Numbered from the stretch's first letter, positions 51,723 to 60,605 are shown. The stretch is 64,000 nt of DNA from an uncultured Ruminococcus sp. (GCA_900066355.1 FMEL01000013.1:56437-120436), one strand, 5' to 3'. Notes: generated by a model not told the origin, from the sequence alone. Program-made: numbers and translations.

Positions 51723-52667
51723 TTGAATACAGAAATCAAAAATACAATTCTTACGACAGATAAAGATGCACAATATGATGAAAGTGCGAAACGATTACTT
51801 GGCCAGAAAAGTATCCTGGCCCATATATTAGTAAAGACTGTTGATGAATTTGCAGGAATGGATCCGAAAGATGTGGTTTCTTACATTGAAGGCGAACCAT
51901 TTATTAACACTGTCCCGATAGAAACTGGTCTTACTAATACTGTTATTAAAAATGATGAATCTCGAGTGGTTGGTCTTAATTCTGAAAACCCGGAACTTCA
52001 TGAGGGAATGATACGATTTGACATTATATTCTATGTCAGGATGAGGGATGAATTGTCGCAGATTATTATTAATGTAGAAGCCCAAAAGGACGAACCGAAT
52101 GGGTACGATATATTGAATCGGGCAATCTTTTATGTGAGTCGAATGATTTCTTCACAAAAAGAAAGAGATTTTTCAAATTCAAATTATAATGATATCAAGC
52201 GAGTCTATTCCATCTGGGTATGTATGAATATGCCGGAAAATAGTCTGGAACATATTCATTTGGTGAAGGACAGTATTGTAAATTCCCATGAGTGGAAGGG
52301 TAAAATGGACTTGGTTAATATTGTGATGATTGGACTGGCTGAAGAACTTCCGGAGTATGAGGAGAAATATGAGTTACATAGATTACTGGGAGCATTGTTA
52401 TCTCAGGATTTAACAGCAAACGAAAAACTGGATATCATTGGAAATGAATATGCAATTCCAATGGAAAAGGATTTTAGAGAGGATGTGAGTATTATGTGTA
52501 ATTTGAGCCAGAAAATTAAAGAGACTGGAATTGAGATGGGTAAACGGGAAATGATTATGAAAATGTACAACAAAGGTTATACAGCTGCTCAGATCGCGGA
52601 TGTAGCTGAAATGGACGAAAAAAAGATAAAAGATATCATAAAAAATGCTGAATTGTTGACAGTATAA
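51723..52667 (+). CDS. Rpn/PD-(D/E)XK nuclease-transposase-like protein
   Basis: A 314-residue protein of the recombination-promoting nuclease type (PDDEXK_2). The nuclease core is IRFDIIFYVRMRDELSQIII followed by NVEAQKDE, giving D..E-x-Q in place of the more usual E-x-K, as is typical of Rpn proteins. The C-terminal 60 residues (GIEMGKREMIMKMYNKGYTA, then AQIADVAEMDEKKIKDII) form the helix-turn-helix-like tail of the family. Relatives cut DNA and are linked to horizontal transfer and phage defence. TTG start; AAAGGAGAAAG upstream. Base usage is more AT-rich than the neighbours. Confidence 0.78.
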   Translation: MNTEIKNTILTTDKDAQYDESAKRLLGQKSILAHILVKTVDEFAGMDPKDVVSYIEGEPFINTVPIETGLTNTVIKNDESRVVGLNSENPELHEGMIRFDIIFYVRMRDELSQIIINVEAQKDEPNGYDILNRAIFYVSRMISSQKERDFSNSNYNDIKRVYSIWVCMNMPENSLEHIHLVKDSIVNSHEWKGKMDLVNIVMIGLAEELPEYEEKYELHRLLGALLSQDLTANEKLDIIGNEYAIPMEKDFREDVSIMCNLSQKIKETGIEMGKREMIMKMYNKGYTAAQIADVAEMDEKKIKDIIKNAELLTV

Positions 52668-52765
52668 AAGATTGAACAGAATCTGATTATTCAAATGTTG
52701 TGTAATTGGATGTTTGACGGGGTGTTATGCATCAGCTGCGATACAGGTATTTCCACAACAGTTAC

Positions 52766-52806
52766 AAAAAGATGGTGAACCGGACTGAATCCACCATCTT
52801 TTTTTC
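52766..52806. terminator. Bidirectional terminator
   Basis: AAAGATGGTG pairs with CACCATCTTT around AACCGGACTGAATC, with seven T on the plus strand and five on the minus strand. It ends the anti-sigma operon and the Rpn transcript. Confidence 0.85.
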
Positions 52807-52807
52807 T

Positions 52808-53602
52808 TTATCTTCTGTTATTAATAACCTCTCTCGCCATATCTGCAAGTTCTCCGGCAGATAATTTTCCATCTATTTGCAGCAAAGCATACTGGATGCC
52901 ATCCTTATTCCAGTTAACGCTTTGAACCTGACTGACTTCAATCTGAGAAGCACTGTCATCGTAACTGAATACAACTTTTCCACTGGACTGGTCTTTTTTA
53001 TCTTGTTCTGTCAATTCGTAATCATCTGATACCACTTTATTTATATAATGTACATAATACAAATTTGTTTCATTTACAGTGGCAATAATATCACCTGACG
53101 GAGTAAGTTTTGAGTTGAATTTCTGCTGTTTAAACGATACAATATCTCCATTCTTCTGATAATCAAAGGACACAGATTTAAAATTCTCAATTACATTTGC
53201 ATTGCCATCCTTAAAACTGTTTTTTCTAATATTGCCCTCTTTGAAGCAGTACCCGTTCTCAAAGGTATCAATCAATACCGGTCTATACCCAATATCCTTT
53301 GTAACCTGTTCTGACGTTGGAAGAGATGTATAATCAGCACGTGATGCAGATGAACTTGTCCACATTGAAATCTTTCCTGTTGCTGCCACAGCAGTAACTC
53401 CAATTGTAAGTGTTGCAGCTATCAACAAAGGTAATATTTTCTTTTTTGATCTCATAGTCGTTTGCTTCCTTTCTGTATCTGCGAAGTCAAGTTTTGCATA
53501 AACTCTCTGTCTGACATTCTCTGTATCAATATCAAGAGCATTGCAGGAAGTATCTGCCTGTTTTTGTATTCCCAATTCTTTAAGCAAATTTTTTCTTCTC
53601 AT
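52808..53602 (-). CDS. Anti-sigma factor-like membrane protein (DUF4367-type)
   Basis: A 264-residue protein whose ATG overlaps the stop of the ECF sigma gene by 4 bases, marking it as the cognate regulator. About 55 cytoplasmic residues, including LDFADTERKQTTMRSKKK, should bind the sigma factor. A single helix (ILPLLIAATLTIGVTAVAA, about 56-74) spans the membrane. The remaining 190 residues lie outside and resemble the DUF4367 sensor fold (GYRPVLIDTFENGYCFKEG). The signal is unknown. Terminates at the bidirectional hairpin. Confidence 0.7.
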   Translation of the reverse strand: MRRKNLLKELGIQKQADTSCNALDIDTENVRQRVYAKLDFADTERKQTTMRSKKKILPLLIAATLTIGVTAVAATGKISMWTSSSASRADYTSLPTSEQVTKDIGYRPVLIDTFENGYCFKEGNIRKNSFKDGNANVIENFKSVSFDYQKNGDIVSFKQQKFNSKLTPSGDIIATVNETNLYYVHYINKVVSDDYELTEQDKKDQSSGKVVFSYDDSASQIEVSQVQSVNWNKDGIQYALLQIDGKLSAGELADMAREVINNRR

Positions 53603-54138
53603 AATTTTTCCTCCGCATCCGATAACATTTTTCTGAGTTTTCTTTTTCCTCTTGAAAGTCTGGCCTTAACTGTAGAAATATTAAGTCCCATTGCTTTTGA
53701 AATATCCTTGATTTTTTCATCAAATTTATACCGCCTTACAAAAATCTCGCTGTCAGGTTCGCCAAGGCTCATAACTGTTTCCCATACATAATTATTGTGA
53801 AAATTCTCTTCCATGAAATTTTTGCCATCTGACAGTTCAATATCTTCAAGAGATGTATGATCCATCTTTCTGTTTATCCGTTTCAGAGCAAAATTCCGGG
53901 CAACAGCAGCAAGATATGACCGTAATGTACCTTTCTGCAAATCTATCCTCCCGGTATTCTTCCAAAGTACAACAAACACATCTGCCACAATTTCTTCAAT
54001 ATCCTCTTTCGGCAGTGAATTGCCGGCCATATGATACAAAACAGTACTCAAATACGGCGTATAAATTCGGATTGCTTCATCTATGGAATTTTTTTCTCTG
54101 TTCCTGAGACGCTGCAAAAGTTCTGCTTCATCTGTCAT
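53599..54138 (-). CDS. ECF RNA polymerase sigma factor (pair A)
   Basis: A 179-residue sigma-70 family member containing only regions 2 and 4. Region 2: AIRIYTPYLSTVLYHMAGNS then IVADVFVVLWKNTGRID and LRSYLAAVARNFALKRINRK. Region 4: FVRRYKFDEKIKDISKAMGL followed by STVKARLSRGKRKLRKML, a helix-turn-helix contacting the -35 box. Co-directional with the anti-sigma gene downstream. No clear ECF promoter could be assigned in the 202 bp upstream, where a TTGACA-like box on the minus strand lacks a matching -10. Confidence 0.9.
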   Translation of the reverse strand: MTDEAELLQRLRNREKNSIDEAIRIYTPYLSTVLYHMAGNSLPKEDIEEIVADVFVVLWKNTGRIDLQKGTLRSYLAAVARNFALKRINRKMDHTSLEDIELSDGKNFMEENFHNNYVWETVMSLGEPDSEIFVRRYKFDEKIKDISKAMGLNISTVKARLSRGKRKLRKMLSDAEEKL

Positions 54139-54340
54139 ATCAATCCTACTTTCTTTTTAATATTTTCAAAAATTAAAAGCTTTTAACCTTTACATTCTTA
54201 TATATCCTGTCAAAGAGCAAAAAGTTTCAATTTTAGAAAATTATGATATTGATACACCACTTTACAACTTTTTTATAAAAAAATATCGTACAGGATTTCC
54301 TGATGTATAATGAATTTGGCATAAAACATTACAAAGGAAA

Positions 54341-54706
54341 GTGACCCTGTACGGCAAAACATTATACAGCGAAAAAACACTGATAGGTAGACTTCAGCAA
54401 TATTTTTTGATCTATTTTGAAACTTTTTCTGTTCCTCTTGGTTATCGTATGTGGCAGAAAAAAGAGTCTAAATTGGAACTGGCAGCCTCCATGATCCGGC
54501 AGGTTATGCCTGAATTTCACAGCAAAGATCATGTCATCATCCCTTGTGACAGCTGGGATACAAAACACAACCTGCTATCCATCGTTGATGAATATCCGAA
54601 TCCGGATCTGATTGGCAATGCAAGGAGTGCTTCTGTCATGTATGATCTTACTTATGTCCATCTTTTTGTTTGTAAAATTTCTGAAAATATTCTGGTGAAA
54701 TGGTAG
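54341..54706 (+). pseudogene. DDE transposase fragment (IS4-like)
   Basis: An internal piece (about 120 codons) of a transposase. VPLGYRMWQKKESKLELAAS, then MIRQVMPEF, HVIIPCDSWDTKHNLLSIVD and EYPNPDLIGNARSASVMYDL match, from memory, the middle of IS4-superfamily transposases in gut clostridia. The expected W-Y after DS is W-D here, the N-terminal part is scrambled before LGYRMW, and the frame ends with unrelated residues after MYDLT. No terminal repeats are seen. It is a decayed insertion sequence. Confidence 0.65.
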
Positions 54707-54744
54707 TATAATACGGAGAATGTAAAAAACGTAAGAGAGTAAAA

Positions 54745-54942
54745 ATGAAACTACCGGATAAATTAGCACCGTTTCTGGAATTATTGCACATATACAGAGA
54801 AACTGGGTGAGAAAACAGCGAAAGCATATCGGATTGATCTAAGCAGTGTTTTGTTTTTGTCGCCTGTGAAGAGCAAGACAAAGAGAAGCTAGAGGAATAT
54901 ATTACGGAATTACATAAAAAATACAAACAGAACAGAGATTAA
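54745..54942 (+). pseudogene. Tyrosine integrase N-terminal remnant, frameshifted
   Basis: Three frames in succession give one recognisable protein. MKLPDKLAPFLELLHIYRET (from 54745) is followed in another frame by LGEKTAKAYRIDLSSVLFL and in a third by DKEKLEEYITELHKKYKQ. This is the N-terminal SAM-like arm-binding domain of XerC/D-type phage integrases (EKTIKAYRIDL..F, KEKLEEYI..L). The catalytic domain is missing. GAGAGT upstream could have served as ribosome site. It lies beside the transposase fragment, marking an old mobile-element site. Nothing else is recognised up to 55085. Confidence 0.5.
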
Positions 54943-55085
54943 AAAAAGTGGATATTTCGTTGGCAATGGAAGAGGCAACGGAAAAAAATACTTTTATGAG
55001 AACCGATTTCCTTTCCGATGCATCTAATTAGTGTAAAAGTAAACATGAGTAGTAATCCAGCTGGACAAAAGGAGAAGACAAAGTT

Positions 55086-55625
55086 ATGACAAAAGATGTA
55101 TTTATTAAGGAGGTTCGGGATGCAGAAGCCATGCTGTATCATATATCAAAGTCCATTCTGAAGAATGACTCTGATTGTGGGGATGCTGTGCAGAAAACAA
55201 TTCTTAAGGCATATGAAAAACTTCCCACTTTAAAGAAAGAAAAATATTTCCGAACATGGATCACAAGGATATTGATCAATGAATGCAAAGGGATTCTTCG
55301 GAAAAGAAAAAATGTTATTCCATATGAAGAATATATGGACAATATGAAAATGACTGAGGAGGACAGATACAGTCATTTGTATATGGCGATTATGGAACTT
55401 CCGGAGGATCTGAGGGTTTTGGTAACATTGTATTATTTAGAAGGATTTTCATTGAAAGAGATCAGTGAGGCTCGGGATATTCCGGAAGGAACGATCAAAA
55501 GCAGACTTTCACGTGCAAGAGAGTTTTTGAAGGTGCAGTTATCCGAAGAAGAGAAAAGACCGGAAACTGGGAAAAACAGCAAGCAATTAAAGAGAATAAC
55601 AGGAAAGGGGAAAATGTCATGTTAG
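55086..55625 (+). CDS. ECF RNA polymerase sigma factor (pair B)
   Basis: A 179-residue ECF sigma factor. Region 2: EAMLYHISKSILKNDSDCGD and AVQKTILKAYEKLPTLKKEK then YFRTWITRILINECKGILRK. Region 4: MELPEDLRVLVTLYYLEGFS then LKEISEARDIPEGTIKSRLS. It is of the SigV/SigW-like type used for envelope stress in Firmicutes. A basic tail of about 25 residues follows region 4. Its stop overlaps the start of the anti-sigma gene by 7 bases. The ATG follows AAAGGAGAAG. It is opposite in direction to pair A, 0.95 kb away. Confidence 0.92.
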   Translation: MTKDVFIKEVRDAEAMLYHISKSILKNDSDCGDAVQKTILKAYEKLPTLKKEKYFRTWITRILINECKGILRKRKNVIPYEEYMDNMKMTEEDRYSHLYMAIMELPEDLRVLVTLYYLEGFSLKEISEARDIPEGTIKSRLSRAREFLKVQLSEEEKRPETGKNSKQLKRITGKGKMSC

Positions 55626-56725
55626 AGAAGAAATGGAATCATATCGCACCGGAAGTACCACAGGATTTTCATAATAAATTTGAAGATACACTAAAACAGA
55701 TTGAACAGGCGGATTCAGTTGATAAAAAATACAAAAGAAAAAAAATCAGTGGACGATTATTGATTGCAGCAGCAGTAATCTGTACTGGTATGGCTGTTAC
55801 TGTGGCTGCAAAAGAGTTCTTTAAATGGAATGATTACCTGGTGAAAAGACTGGATCCATCGGAGGAACAGCAGGAGACACTGCAGGAATCAACTTATATT
55901 CAGAATATAGACCAGTCTGTAACACAAAATGGTGTGACGGTTACCCTGACAGATTCTATTCAGGATCAGGGATTCCTGTATGCTTTTTTTGAAGTGAAAA
56001 CAGATGACAGTATTTCTATGACTGATCATACTTCTTTTGAGGAGATGACACATTTTAAGATCGATGGAAAGGAAGTATATGCAGTGGACGATAACAGATT
56101 TGGAAGTTTCAATACTGGGGTAGGACAGGATGTGTTACTGAAAACAGATCAAAATTCTGCACATCTTAAACATTTTAACGCCTGTATATCTTATGACAGT
56201 GATTATGATCTGAGTAATAAAACAGTAGAAATCACATTAAAGAATCTTACGGAGGAAGGAGATTATGATACGACTGTTATTACAGATGGAACATGGGATT
56301 TTAAATGGACTCTGGGTGCAGTAAAGCCTCCGACAACTCTGGAAGTGAACCGGAAATGTGATTTTGGAGGTTATGAAATCACTGTGAAAGAAATGGAAGT
56401 AACGCCCCTTTTATGGTCATTATATCTTGATTATGATGAAGCTATGAAGGTGTATGAAGATGAGAAAAACAAGTTTGAGTACACAGGTACAGATTATGGC
56501 ATGGATCTTTATGCCAGAGCTAATATTGACCAGGTGCGTTATAAAGATGGAACGGTTTTAACACTTGATAGGACCATGGGAGGCATCGCTGGCGGTGGAG
56601 AAAAACAGGATAAGGAAAATGGTGTCATGATCATCAGAAACAGCTTCCCGCAACTGGTTGATGTAGATAACCTGCAGGCGGTACATTTTGGGAACATTGA
56701 CCAGTGGCTTGAAGTGCGGGGATAA
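55619..56725 (+). CDS. DUF4179-type anti-sigma factor
   Basis: A 368-residue membrane protein coupled to the sigma factor by a 7-base overlap. About 42 cytoplasmic residues (HIAPEVPQDFHNKFEDTLKQ) form the sigma-binding part. A single helix (GRLLIAAAVICTGMAVTVAA, about 45-64) spans the membrane. A large outer region has the DUF4179 pattern (SVTQNGVTVTLTDSIQDQGF and LYAFFEVKTDD). It would hold the sigma factor until an envelope signal arrives. The trigger and regulon are unknown. Confidence 0.82.
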   Translation: MLEKKWNHIAPEVPQDFHNKFEDTLKQIEQADSVDKKYKRKKISGRLLIAAAVICTGMAVTVAAKEFFKWNDYLVKRLDPSEEQQETLQESTYIQNIDQSVTQNGVTVTLTDSIQDQGFLYAFFEVKTDDSISMTDHTSFEEMTHFKIDGKEVYAVDDNRFGSFNTGVGQDVLLKTDQNSAHLKHFNACISYDSDYDLSNKTVEITLKNLTEEGDYDTTVITDGTWDFKWTLGAVKPPTTLEVNRKCDFGGYEITVKEMEVTPLLWSLYLDYDEAMKVYEDEKNKFEYTGTDYGMDLYARANIDQVRYKDGTVLTLDRTMGGIAGGGEKQDKENGVMIIRNSFPQLVDVDNLQAVHFGNIDQWLEVRG

Positions 56726-56783
56726 AAGTTTTTTCGGTGATACAGAAAAATCCTCCCATAATTAGATAATGAGAAAATACAAA

Positions 56784-56874
56784 AAGAACCGATACAAGGT
56801 CTTTGCAAGACTGATATCGGTTCTTCTTGGCTAAGTCTGCCAAGCCCATTACCTTTAGGTGATGGGTAGTTGAC
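56784..56874 (+). ncRNA. Orphan IS605-end / omegaRNA-like hairpin cluster
   Basis: Three consecutive hairpins follow the anti-sigma gene. The first (56784-56825) has AAGAACCGATA/TATCGGTTCTT with an inner hairpin. The second (56826-56844) is CTTGGC/GCCAAG. The third (56845-56866) is CCCATTACCT/AGGTGATGGG. They end in TAGTTGAC. This string resembles, from memory, the right end of IS200/IS605 elements, where the TnpB guide RNA scaffold ends. No tnpA or tnpB is present here. It may be a solo end left by excision or simply a terminator cluster. Confidence 0.45.
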
Positions 56875-56894
56875 TAAATATAGGTAACCATACA

Positions 56895-56941
56895 GTCGGA
56901 AAAATGGCTCTGTAACAAAAGACCGTTTTTCCGGCTTTTCA
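56895..56941 (+). terminator. Terminator-like hairpin before asnB
   Basis: GTCGGAAAAATGG pairs with CCGTTTTTCCGGC (one mismatch), then TTTTC. Between here and 57245 only the asnB promoter and leader are seen; a 56-codon open stretch (57066-57233) has no recognised identity. Confidence 0.65.
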
Positions 56942-57059
56942 TTTTATCAGCAGTGAGGCATTCACACCGTTTGAAAATCTGTAAGAACTGAGTCATTGGG
57001 GTATGTCATGACGGGTAATCAAATATATGACATAGATTCTGCAATTGTAGAAAATAAGA

Positions 57060-57088
57060 TTGACTTTTTGATTCTTCAGATGTAGAAT
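57060..57088 (+). promoter_or_regulatory. asnB promoter
   Basis: TTGACT, a 17-bp spacer and TAGAAT. It leaves an approximately 150-nt leader before the ATG at 57246, with no riboswitch or T-box core recognised. Confidence 0.6.
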
Positions 57089-57245
57089 TAGAAAAGATTT
57101 CTACATCTGTAGAAAAACAGGGAGAACACAAGCTGAAGCGCAGACTCACAGACCACTATGATTACGATGTGACTATGTGGGATTCAATTGTGGTAAAAAA
57201 GTTGCTGCAGCGTATAAACTACATCAAATAGATACGGAGGATAAA

Positions 57246-59105
57246 ATGTGCGGAATCTGTGGATTTACAGGTTACAGACAGGATCAGAAGACAGTAATTG
57301 AAAGGATGATGAAGGCCATTGAGCATAGGGGCCCGGATAGTGAGGGCTCTTTTTGCAGGGAGAAGATCACGCTGGGTTTTCGAAGACTTAGTATTATTGA
57401 TTTAGAAGATGGGCAGCAGCCTATGGAAAGTGCGGACGGAAACCTTCATATTGTTTTTAATGGAGAAATCTATGATTATAAGGAACTGCGGGCAGAACTT
57501 GAGGATTTCGGCATTTCTTTCTGTACTCATTCTGACACGGAGGTTCTGGTAAATACTATTCAGCTGTATGGGGAGAAGGCACTGAATAAGCTCAGGGGAA
57601 TGTTTGGGTTTGCTGTATGGAATGAACAGGAGCAGAGTTTGATGCTTGCAAGGGATTCCTTCGGAATTAAGCCTGTGTACTATGCCGAAATAGATGGACA
57701 CTTTGTATTTGCTTCTGAAATTAAGAGTATCCTTGCATTTCCCGGCTATGAAAGGAAAGTAAATCAGAAGGCACTGGAGCAGTATTTGTCATTTCAATAT
57801 TCCCCTCTGGAAGAGACCTTCTTTAAGGGAATTTATAAACTGATGCCTGGACATATGCTTTTATATAAAAACGGAAGCTATGAAATAAAGACTTATTTCA
57901 AACCAAAGCTTACACCAGGTCAGTGGGACTATAAGACGAATATGGCGCAGCTGCGGAGCCAGCTTTCCGAGATTCTAAAGGATTCAGTGAAGCATCATAT
58001 GTTAAGTGATGTGGAAGTCGGCGCGTTTTTATCCGGGGGAGTGGATTCCGGTTATCTGGCTTCTTCCTCTGGCGCAGATCAGGCATTTACAGTGCGATTC
58101 GATGAGGGAGACCGATATAGTGAAGTAAACAAAGCTGCCAAAGTGGCAGAAAAAGCAGGTTTGAAACACCATGTGAAAATCATATCCAAGCAGGAATTCT
58201 GGGATGCCCTTCCAGATGTTATGTATCATATGGATGAGCCCCTTGGGGATGCTTCCGCCGTTGCACTCTATTTTCTCTCAAAAGAGGCTGCAGGTCATGT
58301 CAAGGTTGTTCTTTCCGGAGAAGGAGCAGACGAGCTTTTCGGTGGATATAATATTTACAGAGAACCGGAATCATTGAAAAAAATTGCCTGGATTCCATTT
58401 GGTGTCAGACGTGTAATTGGAAAACTGGCTGCAAAGCTGCCGGATGTGAAGGGACGGGATTTCCTTATCCGTGCAGGAATGAAAGTGGAAGAACGTTTCA
58501 TCGGAAATGCATATATTTACCGTGAAAAAGAGAAAACGCAGATTTTGAAAAATAAAGTAACAGGACCTTCCACACAGGAATATTTAAGACCATTTTTTGA
58601 AGAACTTGAGTCAGAAAACAGAGGATCACTTCAAGACATGGAAAAAATGCAGTCTGTAGATCTGAGCTACTGGCTTCCTGGCGATATTTTGCAGAAAGCA
58701 GATAAAATGAGCATGGCACATTCATTGGAAGTCAGAGTACCATTTCTGGATAAAGAAGTTTTTGACTTTGCAGCAAAGCTTCCAAAAGAAGCCAAGATTG
58801 CAGCGGGTACAACCAAATATATTTTCCGTAAAGCTGTTTCTCAATTCATACCACAGGAAACCGATGAACGTAAGAAACTTGGTTTTCCAATTCCAATCCG
58901 TGTGTGGCTGCGGCAGGATGACTGGTATCAGATGGTAAAGGAGTTATTTACCTCGAAAGAAGCAGAAGAGTTTTTTCATACAGATAAGCTTCTTTTACTT
59001 CTGAAAGAGCACAAAGAGAAAAAGGCAGATAACAGCCGTAAAATCTGGACAGTCTTGACATTCCTTATCTGGTATGATAGATTTTTTGCTACATGTTCGA
59101 AGTGA
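57246..59105 (+). CDS. asnB: Asparagine synthase (glutamine-hydrolysing)
   Basis: A 619-residue two-domain enzyme. The N-terminal glutaminase begins MCGICGFTG, with Cys2 as nucleophile, and carries AIEHRGPDSEG, RRLSIIDLEDGQQPM and NGEIYDYKELR. The synthetase domain has the ATP pyrophosphatase loop FLSGGVDSGYLAS, LSGEGADELFGGYNIY and the C-terminal signature ADKMSMAHSLEVRVPFLDKE. It makes asparagine from aspartate with glutamine and ATP. The ATG at 57246 follows CGGAGG by 6 bases; the in-frame start at 57177 is in the leader. Some relatives instead amidate cell-wall or peptide substrates, but the length and motifs fit AsnB. Confidence 0.93.
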   Translation: MCGICGFTGYRQDQKTVIERMMKAIEHRGPDSEGSFCREKITLGFRRLSIIDLEDGQQPMESADGNLHIVFNGEIYDYKELRAELEDFGISFCTHSDTEVLVNTIQLYGEKALNKLRGMFGFAVWNEQEQSLMLARDSFGIKPVYYAEIDGHFVFASEIKSILAFPGYERKVNQKALEQYLSFQYSPLEETFFKGIYKLMPGHMLLYKNGSYEIKTYFKPKLTPGQWDYKTNMAQLRSQLSEILKDSVKHHMLSDVEVGAFLSGGVDSGYLASSSGADQAFTVRFDEGDRYSEVNKAAKVAEKAGLKHHVKIISKQEFWDALPDVMYHMDEPLGDASAVALYFLSKEAAGHVKVVLSGEGADELFGGYNIYREPESLKKIAWIPFGVRRVIGKLAAKLPDVKGRDFLIRAGMKVEERFIGNAYIYREKEKTQILKNKVTGPSTQEYLRPFFEELESENRGSLQDMEKMQSVDLSYWLPGDILQKADKMSMAHSLEVRVPFLDKEVFDFAAKLPKEAKIAAGTTKYIFRKAVSQFIPQETDERKKLGFPIPIRVWLRQDDWYQMVKELFTSKEAEEFFHTDKLLLLLKEHKEKKADNSRKIWTVLTFLIWYDRFFATCSK

Positions 59106-59136
59106 GAGAGTTGGTTATGAGACGGTAAAAATATAA

Positions 59137-59885
59137 ATATACGAAAAATCCGTTGACAATGGTATTCGGGACTTTTATGATAAAACTCTATTTGTTTATA
59201 TAGAAACTTTCGGATTATTGGAGGAAGAGTTTAAGGAGTATGTGGGGGGAAATCTGAAAGATTTTACGGTTTTGGATGCTTTCGACTCATTGTTCTTAAA
59301 TGGAAAGGCAAATCAGGAAGCGCAGAATCCATCTAAATATCTTTTGTACCAGGATCCAATGGCTGGTACTTTTGATCGGGAGGTGGTGGAGAGCGGCGTT
59401 GACACTGGTGCCTACTATGAGGAATTAAAGAAGATGATGGAAATCTGCCAGGAGAATTCCCCGGAATATGCTGCTCTATTTGCCTATTATGAAAAGCTGG
59501 CAGCAGTGCTGACCGATAAGGCAGATCTTGGTGTCCATATAAAAATATTTTAGATAAGAACCAGAAACCGGCTTTAAAAGAAATCTGTGAAAAAGAAATT
59601 CCGGAAATCGTAGATAATTTAGAAAAAATGAAAATTTTCAGAGAAGACCTGTGGATGTCAGAAGCAAAGCCCTTTGGTTATGAACTGATGGATGTGAAAC
59701 TTGGATCTGTGATTACCAGACTTAACAGTACCATCCGGAGAATCAAAAAGTATCTGGATGGAAGCATCCCATGTCTGGAGAAACTGGAAGAAACGCGACT
59801 TCCATACTTTGAGAAAAATGCGGACAAACGTGAAAATCACTGGAGTCAGATTACTAGTGGAAGTGATCTGATTGATACCATCTGA
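59137..59885 (+). pseudogene. Family 20 glycoside hydrolase, C-terminal remnant
   Basis: Two frames joined by a one-base shift near 59540-59555 (in an A-run) encode about 250 residues. They begin SVDNGIRDFYDKTLFVYIET and continue VGGNLKDFTVLDAFDSLFLN and KYLLYQDPMAG. After the shift come ALKEICEKEIPEIVDNLEKM and FREDLWMSEAKPFGYELMD. This matches my recollection of the C-terminal region of GH20 beta-N-acetylhexosaminidases in gut clostridia. The catalytic barrel with its D-E pair is missing and no start codon or ribosome site fits, so it is a dead fragment. The first half alone could be mistaken for a 111-residue gene starting TTG at 59218. Confidence 0.6.
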
Positions 59886-60025
59886 TTTTTGAAAATTTAA
59901 AAAGATGCTTGCTTTTCAAGGTGTATAATGTTATGATTATACAAATGTTTTTTAGAAATTAGACATAAGAAATCCGAAGAAAGTAGGGGCTTTGGCATAA
60001 TATCCTGCCGAGGATTGTAATATTA

Positions 60026-60068
60026 GCAGAGTTCGTTCCTTTTGGAGGGATGGCTCTGCTTTTTTTTG
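60026..60068 (+). terminator. Terminator upstream of membrane cassette
   Basis: GCAGAG pairs with CTCTGC around a 22-nt loop that also contains TTCC/GGAGG complementarity, followed by eight T. It lies 22 bp before the next start codon. Confidence 0.7.
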
Positions 60069-60089
60069 ATTACGAAGGAAGGGTATGGA

Positions 60090-60605
60090 GTGATTGAAAA
60101 ACTTACAACGGACAGCTATTTAGAATGTCTGATAAAAACTATGGTTTTTACGGCTACCATTTTTATAGAACTAGTGTGTGGATTTAGCATGACAGATATA
60201 AAACCATTTTATATTACGATATTATTGCAGGCAATTAACAATATGTATGATGCTGGGTGTTCGATTGCAAAGAAAAAACAGGTATTTCAAGTGAATTTAT
60301 TGCAGGGAATTACGTTTTTGCTTGCATTGATTGATTTGATTTCAGCAGTTTGCTTCCTTGGAAATCCACAATTGCAATCTGTGGCATCTAGGAAAGGAGT
60401 TATATTACTATCCTGTATATTTGTTGGATTTATTCTTTTGTTACTTTACAGAGAAATATTTGTTCATCTTAGCATAATTTACAGAAGAGAAAAATATAGT
60501 GCAGGTAGTAGTGTAAGAAATGTGATTGAACCAAAAGACCTTGGGATGCAGTCCGATTGTGACGATGCATGCAACTGGGATGATAAGGAGAATAATTATG
60601 ATTGA
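60090..60605 (+). CDS. Four-helix membrane protein, unknown (cassette gene 1)
   Basis: A 171-residue protein with four predicted helices: CLIKTMVFTATIFIELVCGF (about 14-33), FYITILLQAINNMYDAGCSI, LLQGITFLLALIDLISAVCF and VILLSCIFVGFILLLLYREI. A hydrophilic acidic tail ends in SDCDDACNWDDKENNYD. The GTG at 60090 follows AAGGAAGGG and is preferred to an in-frame start at 60042 inside the terminator. No family is recognised. It overlaps the next gene by 8 bases. AT-rich. Confidence 0.6.
   Translation: MIEKLTTDSYLECLIKTMVFTATIFIELVCGFSMTDIKPFYITILLQAINNMYDAGCSIAKKKQVFQVNLLQGITFLLALIDLISAVCFLGNPQLQSVASRKGVILLSCIFVGFILLLLYREIFVHLSIIYRREKYSAGSSVRNVIEPKDLGMQSDCDDACNWDDKENNYD

Noticed and set aside
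54949..55029. 27-codon frame VDISLAMEEATEKNTFMRTD
   Set aside because: Too short, no ribosome site, no identity; noted only as part of the debris before pair B.
57066..57233. 56-codon open stretch before asnB (KLKRRLTDHYDYDVTMWDS)
   Set aside because: No start codon or ribosome site and it overlaps the asnB promoter leader; could be a gene scrap but no family was recognised.
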